In this document: positions 16,656 through 24,396 of the stretch, piece after piece | Numbering within the stretch: position 1 is the first letter of the stretch | Layout of the letters: each line of letters begins with the position of its first letter | Source of the DNA: Coriobacteriaceae bacterium | GTDB taxonomy: Bacteria; Actinomycetota; Coriobacteriia; Coriobacteriales; Coriobacteriaceae | NCBI GenBank assembly: GCA_902363125.1 | Contig: CABIZD010000002.1 | Coordinates: 186,001 to 250,000 of the forward strand | Direction: 5' to 3' | DNA length: 64,000 bases | Notes under the pieces: generated by a model | The model's database searches: none | Seen by the model: only the letters and a program-made list of their open reading frames with translations | Told to the model about the DNA's origin: nothing | Made by a program: the position numbers and the translations under genes

Positions 16656-17090
16656 ATGGATACTAAGCAGCAACTCGTCAATGCCCTCGCAGGCCTTGGC
16701 TCAACCATTACCGAAGCTATGGATGTCATCGAAGGCTTTGTCCCCTGCGGACATCCCGCCCTCACGGTATCGAACGCGCTCGTCGCGCTGGACGCTGACG
16801 ATGATGCAGCTCTCGCCCAGCAGCTTGAGACCGTCGAGGGCTTTATCGACCACGTGAGCGAGAACCGCGGCGTGGCCGCCTACCACGGCATCGAGGTCGA
16901 GCTCGCGGGCCCCAAAGCCGATCTGCTCGCAGCAATCCGCGAGGTAGGCGCCCTTATGCAGACCGCAGGCGTCAAGAACACCCAGGTCAACGAGTGGGTC
17001 TACCGCAGTCTGGCAGCACTCGACAGCTCCGACGAAAAGGTAGCCGAGCAGCTCGCAGAAAGTCCCGCCATTAAGGCCGAGCTTTTGTAA
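16656..17090 (+). CDS. Small acidic helical protein of unknown function
   Basis: 144 residues, strongly acidic and predicted mostly alpha-helical (Ala/Glu/Leu-rich). There is no signal peptide, membrane segment or recognised motif. It contains a single CGHP near residue 31 and two similar-looking halves built around LVNALAGLG and LLAAIREVG. The upstream site is weak (GAAAG eight bases before the ATG), but codon use is consistent with the host. It lies between tmRNA and a toxin-antitoxin pair on the opposite strand. Not recognised; function not assigned. Confidence 0.6.
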   Translation: MDTKQQLVNALAGLGSTITEAMDVIEGFVPCGHPALTVSNALVALDADDDAALAQQLETVEGFIDHVSENRGVAAYHGIEVELAGPKADLLAAIREVGALMQTAGVKNTQVNEWVYRSLAALDSSDEKVAEQLAESPAIKAELL

Positions 17091-17148
17091 ATAGCAGACG
17101 CGGGCCCCTTGGCGCATCGTCGTCCAAGAAGCCCGCGAACAGTTCGCG

Positions 17149-17664
17149 TCAACCGATAGCCGCGCCGCCGCGTTCGGCCAAAGCCAGAATCGGCATCATT
17201 TGGCGCGGGGTCTTTGCTGCAAGATCGGCATGTTCGAGCAGCTTACGATCGTTGGTCACCAAGTAATCGACCTGCGCGCGCTTGCATGCGGCGAGCACCA
17301 AGTTGTCCTCGTAATCGCGATGGAGCGCTAAGTATTTGTCGGCCAGCCAAAGGTCCGACGCATCTGCACCCACGGCCGTGGCGTTTTCGGTCATGTTCCG
17401 AACAAACGCCAGCGCCGCATCGCCAATCGCGCGGGCAGACGCCTCGTCGAGCGCTCCCCCGCTGGCAAGAACGCTACGCTTCAGCTCATGTTGGACAACG
17501 TGCAGCACGTCCTTGGCGATATGCACCGGAAAGAGCAACGTTGCGCCCGATTCCGTCGCCTGCCCAATAAACGCACGCGCGGCAAGCGACTCGGCATGGT
17601 CGACGCAAAACGAATCAACCCATACGTTGGCATCCACCATTATTTTGAGGGGAGCCCCGCTCAC
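17149..17664 (-). CDS. PIN-domain toxin (VapC-like ribonuclease)
   Basis: 171 residues. It starts at a GTG overlapping the antitoxin stop (GTGA), with AAGGGGATGATCCT upstream. PIN-type acidic residues are visible in IMVDANVWVDSF near the start, the mid-region Glu of DEASARAIGD, and the C-terminal DYEDNLVLAACKRAQVDYLVTNDRKLL, typical of the DxxD and TND motifs. Members cleave RNA in a metal-dependent way. Long in-frame extension upstream over the antitoxin gene is an overlapping frame, not part of the protein. It pairs with the next upstream gene. Confidence 0.85.
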   Translation of the reverse strand: MSGAPLKIMVDANVWVDSFCVDHAESLAARAFIGQATESGATLLFPVHIAKDVLHVVQHELKRSVLASGGALDEASARAIGDAALAFVRNMTENATAVGADASDLWLADKYLALHRDYEDNLVLAACKRAQVDYLVTNDRKLLEHADLAAKTPRQMMPILALAERGGAAIG

Positions 17665-18014
17665 AGGATCATCCCCTTTTGGCGATAGCGATCGTCCATG
17701 GCCTCGGAATAGATTGTGTCCCAATCGCGATCGTCGGATGCGGGCGACGCAGCGATGCCCAGGTCCGCGTAAAGCTGATCCGCCGCCGCCCATGATGCGG
17801 CGAACGGTGTATCGGGCGCGACGGTCTGCCGCCGGTCGCCGATGGCCGCAAGCACTTCCTCGCACTGCCCGCCGCCCTGCGCGACCTTGGCCACCACCTT
17901 TTTGATGAGCTCGGGCAGTGACCCGCCCGAAAGCCGCAACGCTTCCTCCGCATGGTCCTTGACCTGGCGATCCACGCGAACGTTCACCTGCGCCATGCCG
18001 CTAACAGCACCCAC
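17661..18014 (-). CDS. Antitoxin of the PIN toxin pair (RHH-like N-terminus)
   Basis: 117 residues. The N-terminal MAQVNVRVDRQVKDHAEEAL has the short basic beta-strand followed by helices expected of RelB/DinJ-type ribbon-helix-helix antitoxins. The acidic C-terminal half would wrap the toxin. The GTG at 18014 is favoured, with GAAGGGAG nine bases upstream; ATG at 17996 is an alternative. It overlaps the toxin gene by four bases. The promoter carries repeated GCTAGC sites suitable for autoregulation. Confidence 0.75.
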   Translation of the reverse strand: MGAVSGMAQVNVRVDRQVKDHAEEALRLSGGSLPELIKKVVAKVAQGGGQCEEVLAAIGDRRQTVAPDTPFAASWAAADQLYADLGIAASPASDDRDWDTIYSEAMDDRYRQKGMIL

Positions 18015-18035
18015 GTTGACCCGCTCCCTTCAATT

Positions 18036-18082
18036 GCTAGCCCTGCTAGCACCACTATATAAAGAAGCTAGCACATGGTCAA
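18036..18082 (-). promoter_or_regulatory. Toxin-antitoxin promoter with three GCTAGC sites
   Basis: Minus-strand TTGACC, 17-base spacer, TATAGT (18054-18059). The palindrome GCTAGC occurs at 18067-18072 (in the spacer), 18045-18050 and 18036-18041, so a dimeric repressor could cover the -10 and start site. Confidence 0.7.
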
Positions 18083-18085
18083 ATG

Positions 18086-18132
18086 CAAAAGGCCTGCGCC
18101 CGGACGACACCGATGCCGTCTGGGCGCAGGCC
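18086..18132 (-). terminator. Terminator of the P-type ATPase operon
   Basis: Minus-strand GGCCTGCGCCC and GGGCGCAGGCC arms, 11 pairs, followed by TTTTGC. It lies between the ATPase and the divergently ordered toxin-antitoxin promoter. Confidence 0.85.
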
Positions 18133-18156
18133 AGATAACGTGGGTGAACACGTCTG

Positions 18157-20232
18157 TTAACGCAGATATGCCTTGGCGTTGCCCAGGCTGTAGGCGATCG
18201 TTGAGCCGTTGTGCAGCAGTGACGACGTCTGCGGAGTGATCATGCCGGTAATGCCCAGCGCCAGGAGCGCCGAGTTGGTGAGCATCACCTTGGAATACGA
18301 ACTCGTCAGACGATCGATAAGCCCCTGACTCATACGGCGCAGGCGCACGATCGCGGCAAGATCCGTATCGGTCAGGATGATATCGGCGACCTCCTTGGCG
18401 ATGTCGCTTCCGCCACCCATTGCCAAGCCCACATCGGCCAAACCGAGCGCCGGCGAATCGTTGACGCCGTCGCCCACCATGGCAACGTGGCGCCCCTCGC
18501 CCTTAATTCGCTCTACATACGCGTACTTGTCCTCGGGCAGCAGCTCGGCCTTAAACTCGTCGACACCTGCCTCGCGAGCAATGCGCTCGGCCGTGCGCTC
18601 GGAGTCACCCGTGAGCATGACCACGTGCTTGACGCCCAGCGCATGCAGGTCGGCGATGGCCTCACGGACCCCGGGCTTGAGCGGATCCTCGATGCCGAGC
18701 ACGCCGACGACCGTACCATCGACCGCCAGATACAGCGGCGACAGGCCCTGCATCTGGAGCTCGATTTGCTCCTTAATGTCGGACTCGAGCTGCGCGCCCT
18801 CATCCTCGAATACAAAGTGCGCGGAACCGATGATGGCGCGACGCCCCTCAATGGACGAAGCGATGCCGTGCGCCACGATGTACTCGACGGCGGCATGGCG
18901 CTCGCGGTGCTCGAGCCCGCGCTCGCGGGCGGCGTTGACCACGGCACGCGCCACCGGATGCGGGAAATGCTCCTCCAAGCAAGCGGCAAAGCGCAGGACC
19001 TCGTCCTCGCTCCAGCCATCGGTGGTCAGCACGCAAGCCAGGCGCGGCTGCGCCTCGGTCAGCGTGCCGGTCTTATCAAACACAATGGTGTCGGCCTTGG
19101 CAAACGACTCAAAGTACTTCGCGCCCTTGACCATCACGCCCATCTTGGCAGCATCGCTCATGGCAGTCATGACGGCGACGGAACCTGTGAGCTTGAGTGC
19201 GCACGAGTAGTCGACCATCAGCGCCGCCGAGGTCTTGATGAGGCTGCGGGTGGTAAGCGCAACCAGGCCCGCGAGCAGGAAGTTCCACGGGACGATCTTG
19301 TTGGCGAGGTCTTCCATGTGCGACTGGCCCTCGGACTTGAGCGAGTCGGCCGTCTGCACGAGCGAGACGATTGAGCGCAGTTTGGTTTGCGCCGTATTGG
19401 CGCGCACGCGCACCAAGATGCCGCCGTCTTCCACGACGGTACCGGCGAACACGTCGTCGCCCACGCTGCGTTCGACGGCTAGCGGCTCGCCGGTCAGGGT
19501 CGCTTGGTTGACCATAGCGCTCCCCTGCTCGACAACACCGTCGATGCAAATGGACATGCCAGTGCGCACGGCAACCAGATCGCCGGGCTCAAGCTCGGTG
19601 GCGGCAACGCTTACCTCGGTGTCACCGACCACTTTTTGTGCCTTATCGGGCACGTCGAGCAGCGAGTTGATGAGTTCGTTTTCGCTCATGGCGCGGGTGT
19701 AGTCCTCGAGCAGCTCGCCCACGTTGAGCAGGAACATCGTCTGGCCAGCGGTATCGACGTCGCGTTTGACAAACGAGATACCGATGGCCGAAGCGTCGAG
19801 CACAGGAACGGTCAGGCGCGGCTGAGCGAGCTCACGGAGGGCGGCGCGCAAAAAGGTCACGTAACCGGCCACGACAAACACCGCGCGCAGTGGCGTGGGT
19901 AAGAACCATCGGCGCGCATAGTGGGCGCCGATAAGTGTGGCAAGATCCATGACGAGCTTGTGCTTACGTGGCTCAAGCTGCATCACGTAACCCGTCTTTG
20001 CGTCGGCAATGGCCTGAGCGTCGAGCGCACCGACGGCGGCCAGCACGGCATCGCGGCGCGGCTCGTCATATTCGAGCGCCATCTGACCGATGCGGCCGTA
20101 GACGCGCACCTTGCGCACGCCGTCGATATCGCCGCTGAGCTTAAGAAGTGCATCGAGATCGCTCTCTGGCACAGGACCCGCCAATTGAAGACGGGTCCTG
20201 CCGGGGATCTCGCTAATAATCGAGAATCTCAT
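18157..20232 (-). CDS. Heavy-metal P1B-type ATPase with SCA transmembrane motif
   Basis: 691 residues. An N-terminal HMA-like ferredoxin fold (about 1-70) lacks the CxxC metal site. Hallmarks follow: TLTGEP in the actuator domain, the phosphorylation site DKTGTLT, the HP motif (HFPHPVARAVV) and GDGVNDSPAL. The metal-site helix reads DYSCALKLTG in place of the common CPC, so specificity is unlikely to be the classical Cu or Zn/Cd type; Mn, Fe or another ion is possible. The C-terminus keeps HNGSTIAYSLGNAKAYL. It exports or moves a metal across the inner membrane. The small upstream gene and a palindrome (20604-20623) precede it. Confidence 0.87.
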   Translation of the reverse strand: MRFSIISEIPGRTRLQLAGPVPESDLDALLKLSGDIDGVRKVRVYGRIGQMALEYDEPRRDAVLAAVGALDAQAIADAKTGYVMQLEPRKHKLVMDLATLIGAHYARRWFLPTPLRAVFVVAGYVTFLRAALRELAQPRLTVPVLDASAIGISFVKRDVDTAGQTMFLLNVGELLEDYTRAMSENELINSLLDVPDKAQKVVGDTEVSVAATELEPGDLVAVRTGMSICIDGVVEQGSAMVNQATLTGEPLAVERSVGDDVFAGTVVEDGGILVRVRANTAQTKLRSIVSLVQTADSLKSEGQSHMEDLANKIVPWNFLLAGLVALTTRSLIKTSAALMVDYSCALKLTGSVAVMTAMSDAAKMGVMVKGAKYFESFAKADTIVFDKTGTLTEAQPRLACVLTTDGWSEDEVLRFAACLEEHFPHPVARAVVNAARERGLEHRERHAAVEYIVAHGIASSIEGRRAIIGSAHFVFEDEGAQLESDIKEQIELQMQGLSPLYLAVDGTVVGVLGIEDPLKPGVREAIADLHALGVKHVVMLTGDSERTAERIAREAGVDEFKAELLPEDKYAYVERIKGEGRHVAMVGDGVNDSPALGLADVGLAMGGGSDIAKEVADIILTDTDLAAIVRLRRMSQGLIDRLTSSYSKVMLTNSALLALGITGMITPQTSSLLHNGSTIAYSLGNAKAYLR

Positions 20233-20250
20233 AGTTTGTGCCTGGGAGCG

Positions 20251-20496
20251 TTACTCGGCTGCCTCGTCAGCAGCGGCCTCGCTCTGGGTGATGTAGGCAG
20301 CCTCGGCAACCATGTCATCGACATTGGCCTTGGCCTGCTCGACCATGTCCTGGTAGCCGTTCTTGATGCGCATGCCGCACGCAATGCCCTGCACGCAGGC
20401 ATTCTTTACCGGAGCGCTGGTGAGCAGCTTGATGCCAGCCGTACCAAGCAGAAAACCGCCACCGACAAGCAGGGTGTTAAACGTCGACTTCTTCAT
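20251..20496 (-). CDS. Small membrane-associated partner of the P-type ATPase
   Basis: 81 residues. The start MKKSTFNTLLVGGGFLLGTAGIK is chosen because AGGGAGAAGCAAC precedes it. One hydrophobic helix (about residues 7-25) is followed by NACVQGIACGMRIKNGYQDMVEQ and an acidic tail. It resembles the short proteins often encoded next to heavy-metal ATPases (I recall them as DUF6110, not verified). The two Cys after the helix could bind metal. It ends 18 bp before the ATPase start, so it is co-transcribed. Confidence 0.7.
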   Translation of the reverse strand: MKKSTFNTLLVGGGFLLGTAGIKLLTSAPVKNACVQGIACGMRIKNGYQDMVEQAKANVDDMVAEAAYITQSEAAADEAAE

Positions 20497-20603
20497 GTTG
20501 CTTCTCCCTTTTGCCGCACAAGCGCGGCATGGTGCCTTAGCACCCGAGTTCATTAGTTTGCTCGAGCACGCTTTTGAAATATCTCAATTTTATCTAACTA
20601 TCT

Positions 20604-20623
20604 AGGTCAGCCATGGCTAACCT
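20604..20623. promoter_or_regulatory. Palindrome upstream of the metal ATPase operon
   Basis: AGGTCAGCCATGGCTAACCT is a 20-bp dyad with one mismatched pair, about 110 bases upstream of the small membrane protein gene. A related core, GTTAGCCATGGCTCAC, occurs upstream of the divergent ABC/AraC genes. It resembles an expanded DtxR/IdeR-type box, but the regulator is not identified. Confidence 0.6.
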
Positions 20624-20662
20624 TTTGAAAATTAACGATGCAGAGTAACCGATTGTCAATGT

Positions 20663-20685
20663 GACAAAGGGACTGTCCCTTTGTC
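20663..20685 (-). terminator. Hairpin after the ABC transporter pair
   Basis: GACAAAGGGAC pairs with GTCCCTTTGTC around a single T, just past the stop of the downstream ABC gene. There is no long T-run. It is related in style to the CCACCACAAAGG hairpins elsewhere in the window. Confidence 0.6.
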
Positions 20686-20690
20686 CCTTC

Positions 20691-22448
20691 TTACAGCTGC
20701 CAGTCGGCCGCTTCCTTTTGCAGCGCAACCATGCGGGCGAATTCTCCACCTGCCGCCTTGAGCTGCGCCGGAGTGCCCTGCTCGGCAACCACACCATCCT
20801 TGAGTACAACGATTTTGTCGGCATTTTCTACCGTACGCATACGGTGGGCAATAACGATAACCGTCTTACCTGTAAGCAGACGGGAGAGTGCCTGCTGCAC
20901 CACGGTCTCGTTCTCCACATCCAAACTCGCCGTCGCCTCGTCCAACAGCACGATAGGCGCGTCTTTGAGCAGCGCGCGAGCGATGGAAATGCGCTGGCGC
21001 TCTCCGCCGGACAGCTTGGAGCCGTTCTCGCCAATCATGGTGTCATAGCCCTGCGGCATGCGGCTCACAAACTCGTCGCAGTTGGCGGCACGCGCGGCAG
21101 CAAGCACTTCCTCATCGGTGGCATCGCGACGACCAAGACGGATGTTTCCCATCACCGTGTCGTCAAAGAGCAGCACGTCTTGGAACACAATGGCGTAGTC
21201 GCGCAGCAGCACCTCGGGGTCCACGCTCGCAACATCCACGCCACCCACGGTGACCGTGCCTTCGGTGGCGTCCCAAAAGCGCGCAGCCAGGCGGCTCACC
21301 GTAGACTTACCGGAACCCGAAGGACCGACCAGCGCCGTAACTTCGCCTTCCTTGGCGGTAAAACTCACATCGATAAGGACCTTGTCGCCGGCGCGGCCGT
21401 CCTCGCCCGCACCATAGCCAAATGCCACGTGATCGAACACCACATCGTGGCCTACGGGCTCAAACTGCTCGCTGCCCCGCGCCACGGGCTCTTCCATGAT
21501 GGAACGCATGCGCTTGGCCGACGACTCGGCGGCAAACAGCTCGGACATCAGCATCAGCGCCTGATCAAAGGGCGCATAGATGCGGCTCACCATAAGCAGG
21601 AAGGCAAACATCATCAAAAAGTCGACCTGGCCGGAGGCGACCATCGCAGCGCCCGTGACCAACGTGGTGGCAATCCCCAGGCGCAGGATGGCAAAGGCGG
21701 AGTTGACCAAAAGCCCGTTGGCGAGCTCGCCTTTGGTGGTCTCGCGCTCCTCGGCATCGATCACGGCGTTGAGTCCCTCAAGATAATGGGCCTCCTGGTT
21801 GGTGGCGCGGATCTCGCGCACACAGTCGAGCGTCTCCTGGATCGCCTCGGTGACCTTGACCTTCTCGGCGCGCACGCGGTCGAACACCGGGGTCATGGGG
21901 CCGCGTGTCAGATACAGCACGGCAAAGGCCACGGGAACGCTCCAAAACGCCGCGATCGCCAGCTGCCAGCAAAAGAACAGGGACGCCACGAACACAATGG
22001 CGCTTGCGATGATGGCACCCCAAAGCTCTCCGAGCACGTGGCTGTAGGCGTGCTCCATGGCCTGGACGTCACCCATGATGGTCTCGGTTAAATCGGCCAG
22101 ATCACGACGACCAAAAAACGACAGCGGCAGTTTGCGCAAGCGCTCGGCAATCTCCATACGCTGCTTGCCGCACTCCTCGTAAAAGATGCAGTAGGTGTAG
22201 TAATACTGCTGCCAGTTAGAGGCAAAGAGCAACACGAAAAAGACCAGGAGGCCACCCACGATCGGCAGGGTATCCGGCAGGTCGGCGCCGGTGGCGAGAT
22301 GTTCTACAAAACCGGCCATGACCAGGAATAAAAAGCCCATGCCGGCCATGGTAATGAGATTGGTGAGCGTGGTCCAGAAAATGCCGCGTTTTACGCCGGC
22401 GACGCCTTTATCGGATAGGAAATACTTCTTTTGGAATGAGGCGAACAT
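20691..22448 (-). CDS. ABC transporter, fused membrane and ATPase domains (second half)
   Basis: 585 residues: six-helix type IV exporter-fold membrane domain (about 15-320), then a nucleotide-binding domain. Walker A is GPSGSGKST, the signature is LSGGERQR, and Walker B is VLLDEATASLD. The start codon directly abuts the stop of the preceding ABC gene (TAAATG), so the two half-transporters are made together and probably form a heterodimer. The pair resembles YbtP/YbtQ and IrtA/IrtB systems, which are export-fold proteins acting in siderophore uptake. With a divergent AraC regulator, an iron-siderophore role is plausible, but direction and substrate are inferences. Confidence 0.85.
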   Translation of the reverse strand: MFASFQKKYFLSDKGVAGVKRGIFWTTLTNLITMAGMGFLFLVMAGFVEHLATGADLPDTLPIVGGLLVFFVLLFASNWQQYYYTYCIFYEECGKQRMEIAERLRKLPLSFFGRRDLADLTETIMGDVQAMEHAYSHVLGELWGAIIASAIVFVASLFFCWQLAIAAFWSVPVAFAVLYLTRGPMTPVFDRVRAEKVKVTEAIQETLDCVREIRATNQEAHYLEGLNAVIDAEERETTKGELANGLLVNSAFAILRLGIATTLVTGAAMVASGQVDFLMMFAFLLMVSRIYAPFDQALMLMSELFAAESSAKRMRSIMEEPVARGSEQFEPVGHDVVFDHVAFGYGAGEDGRAGDKVLIDVSFTAKEGEVTALVGPSGSGKSTVSRLAARFWDATEGTVTVGGVDVASVDPEVLLRDYAIVFQDVLLFDDTVMGNIRLGRRDATDEEVLAAARAANCDEFVSRMPQGYDTMIGENGSKLSGGERQRISIARALLKDAPIVLLDEATASLDVENETVVQQALSRLLTGKTVIVIAHRMRTVENADKIVVLKDGVVAEQGTPAQLKAAGGEFARMVALQKEAADWQL

Positions 22449-24275
22449 TTAGGCCTCGCCTCCCTTCGTGACGGCGGCATCCGCGGTCGCTGCAGTGATT
22501 TTCCAGCTCGCGGCCTGTTCGTATTCGGCCCACATCTTGGCATACAGGCCCTCTTGGGACAGCAGCTCGGCATGGGTGCCAGCCTCCTGCACGCTGCCCT
22601 GGTTGAGCACCACGATTTGGTCTGCGCCCACTACAGTCGAGAGTCGGTGCGCAATCATAATGACCGTGCGACCCGCCGCCAGCTTGCTAAAGGCGTGCTG
22701 GATGAGCGCCTCGTTCTCGGGGTCGGCAAACGCCGTCGCCTCATCGAGCACCACGATAGGCGCGTCTTTAAGGATCGCGCGGGCGAGTGCCACGCGCTGG
22801 ACCTCGCCGCCCGAAAGATATGCCCCGCCGGCACCGAGCATGGTATTGATGCCCTGCGGGAGCTTGGCCACAATGTCGTCGCACTGAGCTGCGGAGAGGG
22901 CCGCACGCACTTCGCCGTCAGTGGCCGTAGGCTTGGAGGCGCGCACGTTATCGGCAAGTGTTTGCCGGAACAGCTGGTTGGTCTGGAACACGAAGGCGAC
23001 CTGGTCCATAAGCTCGTGCGGATCCATATCGCGAACGTCCACACCGCCTACGAGCACTCGACCCGAGGAAACATCCCAAAAACGCGGGATCAGGCTTGCG
23101 CAGGTTGACTTACCGCCACCCGAGGGACCCACCAGGGCGAGGGTGCTACCAGCGGAAACGCTGAAACTTACATGGCTAACGGCAGGTGCTTCGGCACCCT
23201 CGTACGTAAAGCTCACGTCCTCAAATCGCACGTCGCCGCCGGCAGGGTGCTTGGGTTGGGCGGGCACGGAGAGCTGCTTGGAATCCATGACGCTTCGAAT
23301 ACGAGCCAGCGAATCGGCACTCATCTGAGAGGCCTCGCCCACAAACATGAGCTTGGTCATGGCCGTCGGCACCACGGCCGAAAATATCGCGTAAAACGTG
23401 AAGTTGGCCATAAAATGCGCGAAGTCCGTCTCGCCCGGCGCCAACAGTAACGCCACGGGCAACAGGAATGCCACAAGACCATTGAGCGCGGTAAGGTTGA
23501 GTACCTGCGGACCTCGGCAGAACGTGCCCGCATAGCTTTGTGCCATGTCGGCGTATTCGGCGATCGCATCGTGGAAGGCCTTGAAGGAGTAGACCGTCTG
23601 CTGAAACACCTTGACCACGGGGATGCCGCGTACGTATTCGGTGCCGGTCTTGTTCATCTTGACCAGCGCTCCCATGTAGGCCTTCATGAACTCGGCGCCT
23701 TTGCCGCCCATCATGGTGGCCATGGCGCCAAGCGAAACGACGACCGAGATAAGGCATGCCACCCCCAAACGCCAATCGAGAGCGAAAAGCAGCACGAGCA
23801 AGCCCACGACCATGGCGGTGGCGCCGGCGATATCGGGCAGCATGTGCGCAAGCAGGGTCTCGGTGGAGGCGGCGCACCCGTCTACAATGCGGCGCAGCTC
23901 ACCGGTGGCGTGCGTGTCAAAGTAGCCAAGCGGCAGCTTAAGCAGGTGCTCGCTCGTAGTCTTGCGGATATTGGACGCGCAACGAAACGCAGACAGGTGC
24001 GTGCACATGAGCCCCACGAAATAAACTACGATGCTTGCCAGGGCAAAACCAACGGCCCACCAGCCATACATCGCGATATCGGTGGCTTCGCTCCAGTTAG
24101 GCGCCACAGCGATCAGGTCTCGCGCGACAAACCAGATGCACACGTACGGGCCAAAGCTCAGCAGCTGCGAGAGTGCCGAGAGAGCCATGCCCAAATACGT
24201 TAGAAATTTACGGTCGCCGGCATATGCAAGCAGCTCGCCGATACCGCCGCCTTCCCTTTTTGATCCCTTTGCCAT
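22449..24275 (-). CDS. ABC transporter, fused membrane and ATPase domains (first half)
   Basis: 608 residues from the ATG at 24275, chosen for its AGAAAGGA site; an upstream in-frame start has none. The membrane domain spans about 20-320. Walker A is GPSGGGKST, the signature is LSGGEVQR and Walker B is VVLDEATAFADPENE. DEATAFADPENE is a form I associate with siderophore-type half-transporters. It is transcribed divergently from the AraC-family gene, and the 114-base gap between them holds a palindrome and a direct repeat. Forms a pair with the next gene. Confidence 0.86.
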   Translation of the reverse strand: MAKGSKREGGGIGELLAYAGDRKFLTYLGMALSALSQLLSFGPYVCIWFVARDLIAVAPNWSEATDIAMYGWWAVGFALASIVVYFVGLMCTHLSAFRCASNIRKTTSEHLLKLPLGYFDTHATGELRRIVDGCAASTETLLAHMLPDIAGATAMVVGLLVLLFALDWRLGVACLISVVVSLGAMATMMGGKGAEFMKAYMGALVKMNKTGTEYVRGIPVVKVFQQTVYSFKAFHDAIAEYADMAQSYAGTFCRGPQVLNLTALNGLVAFLLPVALLLAPGETDFAHFMANFTFYAIFSAVVPTAMTKLMFVGEASQMSADSLARIRSVMDSKQLSVPAQPKHPAGGDVRFEDVSFTYEGAEAPAVSHVSFSVSAGSTLALVGPSGGGKSTCASLIPRFWDVSSGRVLVGGVDVRDMDPHELMDQVAFVFQTNQLFRQTLADNVRASKPTATDGEVRAALSAAQCDDIVAKLPQGINTMLGAGGAYLSGGEVQRVALARAILKDAPIVVLDEATAFADPENEALIQHAFSKLAAGRTVIMIAHRLSTVVGADQIVVLNQGSVQEAGTHAELLSQEGLYAKMWAEYEQAASWKITAATADAAVTKGGEA

Positions 24276-24328
24276 GAGATTCCTTTCTAACGGCTTGAGA
24301 GTTAACCGTAATGAACTTATCATTGATG

Positions 24329-24346
24329 TGTTAGCCATGGCTCACA
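24329..24346. promoter_or_regulatory. Palindrome in the ABC/AraC divergent promoter
   Basis: TGTTAGCCATGGCTCACA, a dyad with one mismatched pair, centred 62 bases upstream of the ABC start. It shares AGCCATGGCT and flanks with the site at 20604-20623. Confidence 0.6.
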
Positions 24347-24360
24347 ATCAAGCCAGGCGT

Positions 24361-24396
24361 GGACGTTTCTGCAAAGGAAAGGGACGCTTTTGCAAA
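24361..24396 (+). repeat. Direct repeat, possible AraC-type half-sites
   Basis: GGACGTTTCTGCAAA (24361-24375) and GGACGCTTTTGCAAA (24382-24396) are 21 bases apart, two helical turns, matching at 13 of 15. This arrangement suits AraC-family binding. The second copy overlaps the TTG start of the AraC gene, which suggests autoregulation or that translation begins elsewhere. Confidence 0.55.

Noticed and set aside
17665..17865. Extended N-terminus of the PIN toxin
   Set aside because: It reads through the antitoxin gene in another frame; the GTG at 17664 with its four-base overlap is the standard arrangement.
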